DNA from: Pigmentiphaga kullae
GTDB taxonomy: Bacteria; Pseudomonadota; Gammaproteobacteria; Burkholderiales; Burkholderiaceae_B
Length of the DNA: 64,000 nucleotides
Assembly (NCBI RefSeq): GCF_004216695.1
Contig: NZ_SGXC01000003.1
Span: 434,001 to 498,000 of the forward strand
Reading direction: 5' to 3'
A model generated the notes under the pieces. The model made no database searches, was not told the origin of the DNA, and saw nothing but the letters and a program-made list of their open reading frames with translations. The stretch's first letter is position 1, and each line of letters starts with the position of its first letter. Made by a program: the position numbers and the translations under genes. Below are positions 25,228-33,963 of the stretch, one piece after another.

Positions 25228-27141
25228 TCAGCGCCCACGCAGGAACAGGCGGTCGAGATCGCCCACGCTGAGCTGCACCCAGGTCGGACGGCCGTGGTTG
25301 CACTGGTCGGCGCGTTCGGTCGCCTCCATCTGCCGCAGCAGGCCGTTCATCTCGTCATGGTTGAGCCGGCGGTTGGCGCGCACCGCGCCATGGCAGGCCA
25401 TGGTCGCCAGCAGTTCGTTGCGCTGCTCGGTCAGCAGGCGCGATGCGCCCACCTCGGCGAAGTCGCGCAGCACTTCGCGCGCCAGGGTCTCGATGTCGGC
25501 CTGGGCCAGCGGCGCGGGCACGGCGCGTACCGCGACCGAGGCAGGCCCGGCCGGCCGCAGCTCGAAGCCGAGGTCGGACAGGGCTTCCTGCTGTTCCTCG
25601 ACCAGCGCGACGTCGCTTTCCGAGGCCCGGAACACGACCGGCACCAGCAGGTTCTGGCGCGGCATTTCGCGCGCGTCCAGCGCGTTCTTGAGCTGTTCGT
25701 ACACGATGCGTTCGTGGGCCGCGTGCATGTCGATCACGACCAGCCCGTGCGCGTTCTGGGCCAGCACGTAGATGCCGTGCAGCTGGGCGATCGCCATGCC
25801 GAGCGGCAGTTCGGTGCCGTCCGGCAGCGGGCGGGGACGGCCACCGGCCAAGGCCTGGGCCATGCCCGCGGCGCTGGGTAGGACGGCGGGCGAGGGCGCG
25901 GGCGCCAGGGGTTCGTGCAGGGCCAGGATGCGCGCGCCCAGTTCGGGCCGATAGGCGGGCGGGGCGTCCTGCAGCCGGAACGGCAGTTGCGAGGACGAGG
26001 CCAGTGCGGGCGCCACGGAGCGCGCGAAGCCCGGCTCGGACGGAGAGGGCATGGGCGAGGCGTCCAGGCCGTCGGCGCGGCCCGGAGCCGGCACGCCGCC
26101 CGCCAGGACCGCCTCGGACGGCGGCGCGTCGGCGGCCGGGTCCATGCCGGGCGCCGCGCCCGCGGCATGGGCCAGGGTCTGGCCGACGATCTGCGTCACG
26201 AAGCGGTGCACCGCGCCGCTTTCGCGGAAGCGCACCTCGTGCTTGGCCGGGTGCACGTTGACGTCGACCGCCGCCGGGTCCAGGTCCAGGAACAGCACGT
26301 AGGCCGGCTGCCGGTCGCCGTGCAGCACGTCGGCATAGGAGGCGCGCATGGCGTGGCTGACCGTGCGGTCGCGCACGAAGCGGCCGTTGACGTACAGGTA
26401 CTGGCGGTCGGCGCGGGCGCGCGAGGCGGTGGGGCGCGAGACGACGCCGTGCAGGCGGATCGCGCCGGCGTCGGCCTGCACCGGCAGGCCACCCTGGCCG
26501 AATTCCGCGCCCAGCACGTCATGGATGCGGCGCACCGGGTCGGCGGGCAGGTGCTGCTGATAGGCGCGGTCGTGGTGGAACAGGCGGAAGGCGATGTGGC
26601 AGTGCGCGAGCGCGATGCGCTGGAAGGCCTCCACGCAATGGCCGAATTCCGTGGCTTCCGATTTCAGGAACTTGCGCCGGGCCGGCACCAGGTCGAACAA
26701 CTGGCGCACGTCCACCGTGGTGCCCGGGGGGCCGGAGGCGGGGGAGACCTGGCCGTCTTCCCATTGCCAGGCATGGTCGGCGCTGGCCGTGCGCGAAATC
26801 AGGGTCAGCCGGGCGACGGAGGCGATCGAAGCCAGGGCCTCGCCGCGGAACCCCATCGAGGCCACCGATTCGAGTTCGTTCAGCGAGCGGATCTTGCTGG
26901 TGGCGTGGCGGGCGACGGCCAGCGGCAGTTCGTCGGGAGGAATGCCGCCGCCGTCGTCGCTGACGGCGATCCGCCGGATGCCGCCGCCCTCGAGCCGCAC
27001 GTCGACCGCGCGCGCGCCGGCGTCGATGGCGTTCTCCATCAATTCCTTGAGGACCGAGGCAGGGCGCTCGATGACTTCACCCGCCGCGATCTGGCTGATC
27101 AGGAGGTCGGGAAGCTGGGCGATGGGGCGACGTTCGGACAT
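25228..27141 (-). CDS. mutL: DNA mismatch repair protein MutL
   Basis: A 637-residue GHKL ATPase that links MutS mismatch recognition to downstream repair. [31 protein letters not shown] and [16 protein letters not shown] are the three GHKL motifs. [14 protein letters not shown] closes the N-terminal module (~residue 320). A Pro/Ala-rich linker (~345-435) leads to the C-terminal dimerisation domain, where [16 protein letters not shown] is typical. The frame has no DQHA...E endonuclease motif that I can see near residue 470 (it reads DMHAAHERI), and [11 protein letters not shown] sits where the ACHSAIRA motif falls in endonucleolytic relatives. Start ATG 27141. Confidence 0.95.
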   Translation of the reverse strand: MSERRPIAQLPDLLISQIAAGEVIERPASVLKELMENAIDAGARAVDVRLEGGGIRRIAVSDDGGGIPPDELPLAVARHATSKIRSLNELESVASMGFRGEALASIASVARLTLISRTASADHAWQWEDGQVSPASGPPGTTVDVRQLFDLVPARRKFLKSEATEFGHCVEAFQRIALAHCHIAFRLFHHDRAYQQHLPADPVRRIHDVLGAEFGQGGLPVQADAGAIRLHGVVSRPTASRARADRQYLYVNGRFVRDRTVSHAMRASYADVLHGDRQPAYVLFLDLDPAAVDVNVHPAKHEVRFRESGAVHRFVTQIVGQTLAHAAGAAPGMDPAADAPPSEAVLAGGVPAPGRADGLDASPMPSPSEPGFARSVAPALASSSQLPFRLQDAPPAYRPELGARILALHEPLAPAPSPAVLPSAAGMAQALAGGRPRPLPDGTELPLGMAIAQLHGIYVLAQNAHGLVVIDMHAAHERIVYEQLKNALDAREMPRQNLLVPVVFRASESDVALVEEQQEALSDLGFELRPAGPASVAVRAVPAPLAQADIETLAREVLRDFAEVGASRLLTEQRNELLATMACHGAVRANRRLNHDEMNGLLRQMEATERADQCNHGRPTWVQLSVGDLDRLFLRGR

Positions 27142-27264
27142 GGCCGGATTATAGTGGCCCCTCCCGGGCGCGGGGATCCTGTCATGCTTTGACATGCGCG
27201 GAAACGCCTGCGTCGGCTATAGTGCCCGCTCGCCTTTTTCCTCGTCCCCTATCTCCGGCTTCCC

Positions 27265-27915
27265 ATGCTCGAATTCCTGCAGATGTTGATCCATATCGAC
27301 CAGACCCTGGGCGTATGGGTCGCGCAATATGGCGCCTGGATCTACCTCATCCTGTTCCTGATCGTCTTCGCCGAGACCGGCCTGGTCGTTCTGCCCTTCC
27401 TGCCGGGCGATTCGCTGCTGTTCATCGCCGGCGCCTTCGCCGCCACCGGCAGCATGCACCCCGGGCTGCTGATCGTGCTGCTGCTGATCGCGGCGGTCTC
27501 GGGCAACACCGTCAACTACTACGTGGGCCGTTACATCGGCCCCCGCGTCTTCTCGCAGAACATCCGCTTCCTGGACCGCGCGGCCCTGATCAAGACCCAC
27601 GCCTTCTACGAGAAACACGGCGGCAAGACCCTGATCATTGCCCGCTTCCTGCCCGTGGTCCGGACCTTCGCCCCCTTCGTCGCCGGCGTCGGCTACATGA
27701 CCGTCGCCCGCTTCCAGTTCTTCAACATCATCGGCGCGCTGCTGTGGGTGTTGCTGCTCGTCCTGGCCGGCTACTTCTTCGGCAACCTGCCCCTGGTGCG
27801 CGAACACCTGAACACCATCGTCCTGATAGGCCTGGCCGCCGCCATCGTCCCGGTCGTACTGGGCGGCCTATGGAAGTTGATAGGCGGGTTGAAGTCGCCC
27901 CCCCCTACGCGCTGA
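27265..27915 (+). CDS. DedA-family inner-membrane protein
   Basis: A 216-residue integral membrane protein of the DedA/SNARE-associated family. The signatures FAETGLVVLPFLPGDSLLF, GNTVNYYVGRYIGPRVF and IARFLPVVRTFAPFVAGVG (the key Arg pair) are present, with about five membrane segments. Family members act as lipid (undecaprenyl phosphate or phospholipid) flippases and support envelope integrity. ATG 27265 starts MLEFLQMLIHID. It ends LKSPPPTR: the last residues and stop codon lie in an intergenic repeat, so the natural C-terminus has been extended or replaced by repeat sequence. Confidence 0.92.
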   Translation: MLEFLQMLIHIDQTLGVWVAQYGAWIYLILFLIVFAETGLVVLPFLPGDSLLFIAGAFAATGSMHPGLLIVLLLIAAVSGNTVNYYVGRYIGPRVFSQNIRFLDRAALIKTHAFYEKHGGKTLIIARFLPVVRTFAPFVAGVGYMTVARFQFFNIIGALLWVLLLVLAGYFFGNLPLVREHLNTIVLIGLAAAIVPVVLGGLWKLIGGLKSPPPTR

Positions 27916-28118
27916 GGGGAAGCCCACCCCCTACGCCCTTCGGGCGCCCCCTCAAGGGGGCGGCGCTGGCGGACCGGCAAAGCCGGATCCGCGGCGCCCA
28001 GGATCAAGGCAAGCATGCGGTGCTCCGCACCAAGACAACCCCACTAGACTCAGGATGCGGTGGATCCGGCTCCGCCGGTCCACTCGCATCGCCCCCTGGG
28101 GGGCGCGCGAAGCGCGTA
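27898..28118. repeat. Intergenic hairpin repeats, inverted pair d with linker
   Basis: A plus-oriented composite unit (27898-28003) and a minus-oriented unit (28052-28118) flank a linker containing GCAAGCATGCGGTGCTCCGC, the same linker as in pair c. They fill the 214-bp gap between the convergent genes dedA and the amidase. The left end encodes the PPPTR tail of DedA. Confidence 0.85.
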
Positions 28119-28129
28119 GGGGGGGACCC

Positions 28130-29563
28130 CTACGTCAGTTTGTTCTTCGACAGCGGCGGGTTCTTCGCGAAATAGCGCTGGATGCCCTGCATGATGGCGG
28201 TCGCCATGCTGCTCTGGTAGGACACGTCCGACAGGCGCTTTTCCTCTTCCGGGTTGCTGATGAAGGCGGTCTCGACCAGGATGGACGGGATGTCGGGAGC
28301 CTTCAGCACCGCGAAGCCGGCCTGCTCGACCCGCGGCTTGTGCAGGCGGTTGATGTTGGACAGTTCGTCCAGCACCGCGCGGCCGAGCTTGAGCGAATCG
28401 TTGATCTGGGCCGTGGTCGACAGGTCCAGCAGCACCCGGGCGATCTGCTTGTCGTGCGAACCGATGTTGACGCCACCGATCAGGTCGGAGGCGTTTTCCT
28501 TGGCCGCCAGCCAGCGCGCCGCGCTGCTGCTGGCCCCGCTCTCGGACAGCGCGAACACCGACGAACCGCGCGCATCCGGCTTGATCCAGGCGTCGGCATG
28601 CACCGACACGAACAGGTCGGCCTGCACCCGCCGCGCTTTCGCCACCCGTACGTGCAGCGGCACGAAGTAGTCGCCGTCGCGGGTCAGCATGGCGCGCATG
28701 TTGGGCTGCTGGTCGATCATGGCCTTGAGACCGCGCGCGATGCGCAGCACGACATCCTTTTCCCGCGTGCCGCCCCGGCCGATGGCGCCCGGATCCTCGC
28801 CGCCATGGCCGGGATCCAGCGCCACGGTGATCATGCGCGCGACCTGCGGAGCCGGATCGGACCGGCGCCGGATGGATGGCGCCTGGGGCGCCGCTTCCGG
28901 AATGGGCGCGCCGTTGGCGCCTGCGCCGGTGCCGGGCGCCGGGATGGCGTCGCGCTCGGACTGCAGGTTCTCCAGGATCTGCGCCATGGGGTCGTCGCCG
29001 CCCTTGTTCGCCAGCGCGAGCAGCGGGTCCTGGGCCGCCTTGGGATACAGGTCGAGCACCAGGCGGTGTTTGTATTCGCCCACGGGCTTGAGGCTGAAGA
29101 CCTGGGGGATGGTTTCCTGCTTCAGGTCCAGCACCAGCCGCACCACGTTGGGACGGTTCTGTCCGACGCGCACGCTGGCGATGTAGGGGTCGTCCGGCCG
29201 GACCTTGGACACCAGGTCGCGTAGCGCGGCATTCATTTCCACGCCTTCGATATCCAGGACCACGCGGTCCGGATTGTCCAGCACGAAATGCTCGGTCTTG
29301 AGTTCGGCGTCCAGCTCCAGCGTGAGCCGGGTGTAGTCCGGGGCGGGCCACAGGCGCACCGCGACCAGTTCGGCGGCCCGGGTTGCCGTCGGGATCAGGG
29401 GTACCACCAGGGTGGCAGCCAGGCCGGCCACCAGCCGGCGGCGGGAGATGCCGCGGGGCGCGAGCACCCCCTGGGCCTGGGCGTAGGACAGGGCCGGTGT
29501 GCCGGCCGGAAGGTCGGGATCGGGTTCTAGACCGTCGCGTCGGGAAAAAGTGTGTTCAGCCAT
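28130..29563 (-). CDS. amiC: N-acetylmuramoyl-L-alanine amidase, AmiC-type
   Basis: A 477-residue periplasmic zinc amidase that cleaves the peptide stem from peptidoglycan during daughter-cell separation. SRRRLVAGLAATLVVPLIP (from ~residue 40) is a twin-arginine (Tat) signal. An AMIN domain (~65-185) for septal targeting follows, then a Pro/Ala linker and the Amidase_3 domain. Zinc and catalytic residues are visible in VALDPGHGGEDPGAIG, SVHADAW and ILVETAFISN. The start overlaps tsaE by 37 bp, so the two are co-transcribed, as often seen for tsaE-ami-mutL-miaA clusters. Confidence 0.93.
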   Translation of the reverse strand: MAEHTFSRRDGLEPDPDLPAGTPALSYAQAQGVLAPRGISRRRLVAGLAATLVVPLIPTATRAAELVAVRLWPAPDYTRLTLELDAELKTEHFVLDNPDRVVLDIEGVEMNAALRDLVSKVRPDDPYIASVRVGQNRPNVVRLVLDLKQETIPQVFSLKPVGEYKHRLVLDLYPKAAQDPLLALANKGGDDPMAQILENLQSERDAIPAPGTGAGANGAPIPEAAPQAPSIRRRSDPAPQVARMITVALDPGHGGEDPGAIGRGGTREKDVVLRIARGLKAMIDQQPNMRAMLTRDGDYFVPLHVRVAKARRVQADLFVSVHADAWIKPDARGSSVFALSESGASSSAARWLAAKENASDLIGGVNIGSHDKQIARVLLDLSTTAQINDSLKLGRAVLDELSNINRLHKPRVEQAGFAVLKAPDIPSILVETAFISNPEEEKRLSDVSYQSSMATAIMQGIQRYFAKNPPLSKNKLT

Positions 29564-30033
29564 GCCTGCCCTTTTGCGGTGTGGGCGTCCAGCGTCACCC
29601 CGCGTCCTGCGCCTTCATAAGACAGCGCGATGTCCAGGTCCGGGACCGGAAGCGCACCGCCTGCGCGTTCCGCCCATTCGATGAGCACGAGGGCGTCATC
29701 GCGCAGGGCGTCCCGGAATCCGGCGTCGAGCCACTCGCGTGGATCGGTAAAACGATAAAAATCAAAGTGATAGCAGTATAAGTTCGAAACTTTGTAAGGT
29801 TCAACTAGCGTGAACGTCGGACTTTTGATTCGACCTGTAACGCCGACTCCACGCAACAGTGCCCGGGCGAAGCTGGTTTTGCCGGCGCCGAGGTCGCCGT
29901 GGAGGTGGATGCGGCCCCCGCTGGCGACCAGCGGAGCCATCCGGGCGGCCAGGGCCTCGGTGGCGGATTCGTCGGGCAGATGGGCGTGGCGGGAGTCGGG
30001 CATGGCGGGATGAAGGGCAGGGTTCATGGGCAT
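29527..30033 (-). CDS. tsaE: tRNA threonylcarbamoyladenosine biosynthesis ATPase TsaE
   Basis: A 168-residue P-loop ATPase that works with TsaB and TsaD to install t6A at position 37 of ANN-decoding tRNAs. HGDLGAGKTSFARALL is the Walker A, SPTFTLVEPY the switch region and LIEWAERAG the Walker B-like end. ATG 30033 (or 30027, two codons later) gives an N-terminus close to the divergent queG start. TsaD is encoded elsewhere in this window (36.3-37.3 kb); TsaB and TsaC are not seen here. Confidence 0.93.
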   Translation of the reverse strand: MPMNPALHPAMPDSRHAHLPDESATEALAARMAPLVASGGRIHLHGDLGAGKTSFARALLRGVGVTGRIKSPTFTLVEPYKVSNLYCYHFDFYRFTDPREWLDAGFRDALRDDALVLIEWAERAGGALPVPDLDIALSYEGAGRGVTLDAHTAKGQAWLNTLFPDATV

Positions 30034-30049
30034 GGGCTACCATGACAGT

Positions 30050-31165
30050 ATGTCAGCGTCGCCCCCGTTTGCCCCCGTTTCCACCCAGGACGGCCCCGAC
30101 CTGGCCGCGCTGGCCGAGACCATACGCGGCTGGGGCCGGGAGCTGGGTTTTTCCGCGGTGGGATTCGCCGACCTCGACCTGGACGAGGCGGGCCAGCGGC
30201 TGGCCGCCTGGGTGGCCGAGGGCATGCATGGCGAGATGGATTATATGGAGCGCCACCTGCCGCTACGGCAGGACCCGGCCCAATTGGTCTCGGGGGCCCG
30301 CTCAGCCATCATGGTGCGCATGGACTACGCTCCGCTGGACGGGCCCGCGCTGGCGGCGCGCCAGCGCCAGGCCCTGGAGGCGGGCGACCGGGCGGTCGTG
30401 GCCGCCTATGCCCTGGGCCGGGACTACCACAAGGTCCTGCGCCAGCGCCTGCAGCGGCTGGCGGACCGCATCGCCGAGCATGCCGGCCCCTTCGGCTACC
30501 GCGTCTTCACCGATTCGGCCCCGGTCATGGAAGTGGAGCTGGCGCGCAAGGCCGGACTGGGCTGGCGCGGCAAGCATACGTTGTTGCTGTCGCGCGACGG
30601 GAGCTGGTTCTTCCTGGGCGAGATCCTGACCGACCTGCCGCTGCCGGCCGACAGCCTGGAGACACCGCATTGCGGGCAGTGCCGCCGCTGCATCGACGCC
30701 TGTCCGACCGGCGCCATCGTGGCGCCCTACGTGGTGGACGCCCGGCGCTGCATCTCCTACCTGACCATCGAACTCAAGGGCAGCATACCCGAGGCGCTGC
30801 GGCCGGCCATCGGCACGCGCGTATACGGCTGCGACGACTGCCAGACTGCCTGCCCCTGGAACAAGTACGCGCGCGCCAGCGCCGAGGGGGATTTCGCGCC
30901 GCGCCACGGGCTGGACGCGGCGTCGCTGCTCGACCTGTTCGCCTGGAGCGAGCGGGATTTCGACGAGCGTACCCAGGGCAGCGCGATCCGCCGCATCGGC
31001 TACGAGCGGTGGCTGAGGAACCTGGCGGTGGCGCTGGGCAACGCGCCGCCCTCGGACGAAGCGCGCGCCGCGCTGCGCGCGCGGGCCGACCATCCCGCCG
31101 AACTGGTCCGGGAGCACGTGCGCTGGGCGCTGGAGCGCCAGAGTCGGGGAAAACGAGAGGTGTGA
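30050..31165 (+). CDS. queG: Epoxyqueuosine reductase
   Basis: A 371-residue cobalamin- and iron-sulfur-dependent enzyme for the last step of queuosine synthesis in tRNA (QueG/YjeS). The central FTDSAPVMEVELARKAGLGW carries the conserved Asp. Two 4Fe-4S clusters are read from CGQCRRCIDACPTGAI and CDDCQTACPWN. The C-terminal region is HEAT-like. ATG 30050 is preferred to 30026, which would overlap the divergent tsaE start. Three tRNA-modification genes (miaA, tsaE, queG) thus lie within 7 kb. Confidence 0.95.
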   Translation: MSASPPFAPVSTQDGPDLAALAETIRGWGRELGFSAVGFADLDLDEAGQRLAAWVAEGMHGEMDYMERHLPLRQDPAQLVSGARSAIMVRMDYAPLDGPALAARQRQALEAGDRAVVAAYALGRDYHKVLRQRLQRLADRIAEHAGPFGYRVFTDSAPVMEVELARKAGLGWRGKHTLLLSRDGSWFFLGEILTDLPLPADSLETPHCGQCRRCIDACPTGAIVAPYVVDARRCISYLTIELKGSIPEALRPAIGTRVYGCDDCQTACPWNKYARASAEGDFAPRHGLDAASLLDLFAWSERDFDERTQGSAIRRIGYERWLRNLAVALGNAPPSDEARAALRARADHPAELVREHVRWALERQSRGKREV

Positions 31166-31334
31166 CATGCACAGCGTGTCAAACCTGTTTGCTATTCTTT
31201 TGGCCAGGCCCACTTGAGCCCATGAGGTCAAGACAGCACTAGAAACGCGCAGCATCGAGACCGGCGCGCAGACGCCTTCGCATCGTTGCGGCACGGGCCG
31301 ATTCCGTGAAGGACCATCCACAAGAGGAGTACGC

Positions 31335-32324
31335 ATGAAAGCAGCAAGAATCGCCGCTTCGCTGGCGGGGCTGACCGTTTCCGCCACCATGCTCGCCGTG
31401 CCCGGCACGGCCGCCGCCCAGTCGTCCTATCCCAACAAACCCGTACGCGTCATCGTGCCGTTTGCGCCCGGCGGCTCGACCGACATCATCGCCCGGCTCG
31501 TGGGCGAGCGCATGGGCCGCGAACTGGGCCAGCCCTTCGTGATCGAGAACCGCGGCGGCGGCGGCGGGGCCATCGGCGCCGGCGAAGCCGCGCGCGCCGC
31601 GCCGGACGGCTACACCCTGAGCATCGCCACCGTCTCGACGATGGCCATCAACCCCGCGTGCAACCCCAAGCTGGGCTACGACCCGCTCAAGGACTTCCAG
31701 CCGGTCACCAACTTCGCCCATACGGCCAACGTGCTGGCCGTCAACCCCAAGGTCCCGGCCAACGACTTCAAGTCCTTCCTGGAACTGGCCAAGAAAGAAC
31801 CCGGCAAGTTCTCGTTCGCCACCTCGGGCACTTGCAGCATCAACCACTTCCTGGGTGAACTTTTCCAACTGGGTACGGGCGCCAAGATCGTCCACATTCC
31901 CTATCGCGGTTCGGGGCCGGCCATCGCCGACGTGGTCGGTGGCCAGGTGCAGATGCTGTTCGACAACCTGCCTTCGTCCATGCCCAACATCCAGGCCGGC
32001 AAGCTCAAGGCGCTGGCGGTCGCGTGGGACAAGCGGGTGGACGGCCTGCCCGACGTGCCCACGTTCAAGGAGCTGGGCCTGCCGCTGATGAACGATCCGG
32101 CCTGGTATGGCCTGCTGGCGCCCGCCGGTACGCCCAACGACATCATCAACAAGCTGCGCGACGCCGCGGTGAAGGTGCTGTCCGATCCGCAGGTGAAGGA
32201 CACCCTGGCCAAGCAGGGCGCCGCCGCCGTCGGCAATACGCCCGCCGAGTTCCGCACCGAGATCGAGAAGGAACTGAACAAGGCGAAGGACGTGGTGAAG
32301 AAGCAGAACATCAAACTGGAGTAG
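31335..32324 (+). CDS. Tripartite tricarboxylate transporter receptor (Bug/TctC family)
   Basis: A 329-residue periplasmic solute receptor. A Sec signal ending PGTAAAQ precedes SSYPNKPVRVIVPFAPGGST, the Bug hallmark, and IPYRGSGPAIADVVGGQV marks the hinge. It differs from the 10.2-kb receptor, is not in an operon with enzymes and has no TctA/TctB partners nearby, so the ligand cannot be guessed. GAGGAG 4-9 bp before ATG 31335 is a strong ribosome-binding site. The 169-bp upstream gap holds only promoter-like AT-rich sequence (TATTCT near 31193). Confidence 0.92.
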   Translation: MKAARIAASLAGLTVSATMLAVPGTAAAQSSYPNKPVRVIVPFAPGGSTDIIARLVGERMGRELGQPFVIENRGGGGGAIGAGEAARAAPDGYTLSIATVSTMAINPACNPKLGYDPLKDFQPVTNFAHTANVLAVNPKVPANDFKSFLELAKKEPGKFSFATSGTCSINHFLGELFQLGTGAKIVHIPYRGSGPAIADVVGGQVQMLFDNLPSSMPNIQAGKLKALAVAWDKRVDGLPDVPTFKELGLPLMNDPAWYGLLAPAGTPNDIINKLRDAAVKVLSDPQVKDTLAKQGAAAVGNTPAEFRTEIEKELNKAKDVVKKQNIKLE

Positions 32325-32329
32325 AAGAT

Positions 32330-32406
32330 CCCCCCTACGCGCTGACGCGCGCCCCCCAGGGGGCGATGCGGGTGGACCGGCAAAGCCGGATCCACCGCAT
32401 CCTGGG
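32330..32406 (+). repeat. Intergenic hairpin repeat, copy e
   Basis: A clean copy of the unit: C-run, TACGCGCTGACGCGCG, CCCCCCAGGGGG, then a GATGCGG...CCGCATC stem with a CAAAG-type loop. It follows the Bug receptor stop by 5 bp and occupies the left side of the gene-free stretch 32325-32675. Confidence 0.85.
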
Positions 32407-32460
32407 GTACCAACAGGCTGGCGGAGGACAGGCGTTCTTGCCTCTTGTCAGCACAAATGA

Positions 32461-32494
32461 GAACGGCCTTGTATCTGATGATGCAAGGCCGTTC
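32461..32494 (+). terminator. Perfect 11-bp hairpin between repeats e and f
   Basis: GAACGGCCTTG-N12-CAAGGCCGTTC is a perfect inverted repeat in the 351-bp gap between the convergent Bug receptor and DUF2214 genes. No T-run follows on either side, so a factor-independent terminator is possible but not certain. Apart from this hairpin and repeats e and f, the gap shows nothing coding. Confidence 0.45.
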
Positions 32495-32512
32495 CCGTAT
32501 TCGCGGTCGTCC

Positions 32513-32676
32513 CAGACCCAGGGCATAGCGGATCCGGTTTGTATGGTTATAGGTGCCGCCCCCCTGGGGACCCGGCGCCGGGCCGCCCCAAGGCGGGTCC
32601 CCGCCCCCTCGGGGGGCTGCCGCGTAGCGGCTGGGGGCTCACCATGCCGGGCGCGCGAAGCGCGTAGGGGGGGGGC
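32513..32676 (-). repeat. Intergenic hairpin repeat, minus-oriented copy f
   Basis: A reverse-oriented composite copy starting CCCAGACCCAGGG and ending GCGCGCGAAGCGCGTAGGGGG, with an inserted GGACCCGGCGCCGGG segment and an AGCGGCTGGGGGC segment that also occur in composite copy b. Its right end reaches the DUF2214 gene. Confidence 0.8.
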
Positions 32677-33122
32677 TAAACCCCCCGAGCCATGGCGGCG
32701 GCCAGGATGGGGAGGGCGAGCCAGCCCAGGAATTGGAGGCGGATGGCCTTGCGGACCTTGTTCACGTCGTCGGCGGCTGGCTGGAAGTCCGCGTTGTGGC
32801 GGGCTTGCTGGCGCCAGCGCAGGTAGTTGATGGTGGGCAGGGCCGAGATGGCGCCCACGGCCAGGAAGACCGCGATCTTGGCCCAGAAGACGGGGTTGTC
32901 CAGGTAGAAGGCCGCGCCCTTGGGGCCCCAGGCGACGCGGGCTGCGCCGATGGCCAGAATCAGCATGGCCAGGCTGCCGTACCAGGCGTCGGTCTTGCCC
33001 AGCAGGGCCAGGGGAATGGCGGGGCGCGACGGGCCCAGGAGCGTCCATTGCATGGCCAGTGCCGCGGCCATGCCCAGGAAGCAGAGGTGGTGCATCCACG
33101 CGAGAATGAAATCGGCGATCAT
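32676..33122 (-). CDS. DUF2214-family small membrane protein
   Basis: A 148-residue predicted inner-membrane protein with about four hydrophobic segments; DFILAWMHHLCFLGMAAALA at the start and AARVAWGPKGAAFYLDNPVF in the middle resemble DUF2214 members of unknown function. ATG 33122 is chosen. The in-frame GTG at 33155 would lie inside the predicted -10 box (33154-33159) of its own promoter and so would not be transcribed as a codon. It is divergent from a TetR regulator, with a palindrome between the two, and is therefore probably its target. Confidence 0.75.
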   Translation of the reverse strand: MIADFILAWMHHLCFLGMAAALAMQWTLLGPSRPAIPLALLGKTDAWYGSLAMLILAIGAARVAWGPKGAAFYLDNPVFWAKIAVFLAVGAISALPTINYLRWRQQARHNADFQPAADDVNKVRKAIRLQFLGWLALPILAAAMARGV

Positions 33123-33153
33123 GGTCTTGACGCTGTCTAGATTGGAAAGTGCC

Positions 33154-33182
33154 ACGATAACGTTCGATGTTTACACTGTCAA
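33154..33182 (-). promoter_or_regulatory. Promoter of the DUF2214 gene
   Basis: On the minus strand, TTGACA (33182-33177) and TATCGT (33159-33154) are spaced 17 bp apart, a near-consensus sigma70 promoter. It decides the downstream start codon, placing the GTG at 33155 upstream of the transcription start. Confidence 0.55.
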
Positions 33183-33203
33183 GAAAAAATCCCGGCATGC
33201 CAT

Positions 33204-33218
33204 CCGTCAATTTGACGG
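33204..33218. promoter_or_regulatory. Palindromic operator between divergent TetR and DUF2214 genes
   Basis: CCGTCAATTTGACGG is a perfect inverted repeat with 7-bp arms around one base. It lies between the divergent promoters, 29 bp before the TetR start, as expected for an autoregulating TetR repressor. Confidence 0.55.
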
Positions 33219-33246
33219 CGTAAAGATTTCTTTGCGAAGATGGGGC

Positions 33247-33963
33247 ATGCGAGCTGATCTTCCCCCGGGCGGCAAGCGCCCCCGTCGCACCGTTGCCCGC
33301 CAGACGGGCTCCTATCACCATGGCGACCTGCGCCAGGCGTTGCTCGACGCGGCGCAATCCCTGCTTGACGAGCGCGGCCTCGAAGGCTTCACGCTGCGCG
33401 AATGCGCGCGCCGAGCCGGGGTCTCCCATGCGGCGCCCGCGCATCACTTCGGCGACGCCACCGGCTTGCTGACGGCGTTCGCCGCCGCGGGCTTCCGGCA
33501 GTTGTCGGCCATGATGCAGGCCTATCGCGACAAGGCGGCCGCTTCGCCGCAGGCCCAGTTGCGGGCCGTGGGGCTGGCCTATATCGATTTCGCCATCGGC
33601 CATCGCGCCCAGTTCCAGCTGATGTTCCGCTACGACCGCCTGTCGCCGGGAGATGCCGGACTGGAACAGGCGGGCAGCGAGGCCGCCGGGCACCTGTCCA
33701 CCACGCTGGCCGGCGCGCTGGCCGAACGAGGGCTGGACGGGCAGGGCCAGGACTTCGAGCGCCGGCTGTTGCTGGCCTGGTCGGCGGTCCATGGGTTCGC
33801 GACCCTGCTGCTCGAAGGCCGGCTGGACGGCTGGCGCGGCCGGCAGTCGGTGCCCGCGTTCGCTTCCCGGACCGGCGACGAGGTGCTGGCGGTCCTGGAG
33901 GTGGCCCTGCTCGCGCCGCCCGGCGCCGGCCCGCGGCGGCGCGGCCGGGGGCGCGCGGCATGA
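33247..33963 (+). CDS. TetR-family regulator with WHG domain
   Basis: A 238-residue repressor. The helix-turn-helix is in residues ~22-68 (LDERGLEGFTLRECARRAGV then SHAAPAHHFGDATGLL). The C-terminal ligand domain contains WSAVHGFATLLLEGRL, the WHG-type signature. The N-terminus is Arg/Lys-rich. The likely target is the divergent DUF2214 membrane protein gene. The stop overlaps xerD (ATGA), an odd partner, so xerD may be read through from this promoter. Ligand unknown. Confidence 0.85.
   Translation: MRADLPPGGKRPRRTVARQTGSYHHGDLRQALLDAAQSLLDERGLEGFTLRECARRAGVSHAAPAHHFGDATGLLTAFAAAGFRQLSAMMQAYRDKAAASPQAQLRAVGLAYIDFAIGHRAQFQLMFRYDRLSPGDAGLEQAGSEAAGHLSTTLAGALAERGLDGQGQDFERRLLLAWSAVHGFATLLLEGRLDGWRGRQSVPAFASRTGDEVLAVLEVALLAPPGAGPRRRGRGRAA

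Noticed and set aside
31163-31181. TGACA-N9-TGTCA dyad before the second Bug receptor, similar to the ATPase operator
   Set aside because: The arms are only 5 bp and the left arm includes the queG stop codon; probably chance.
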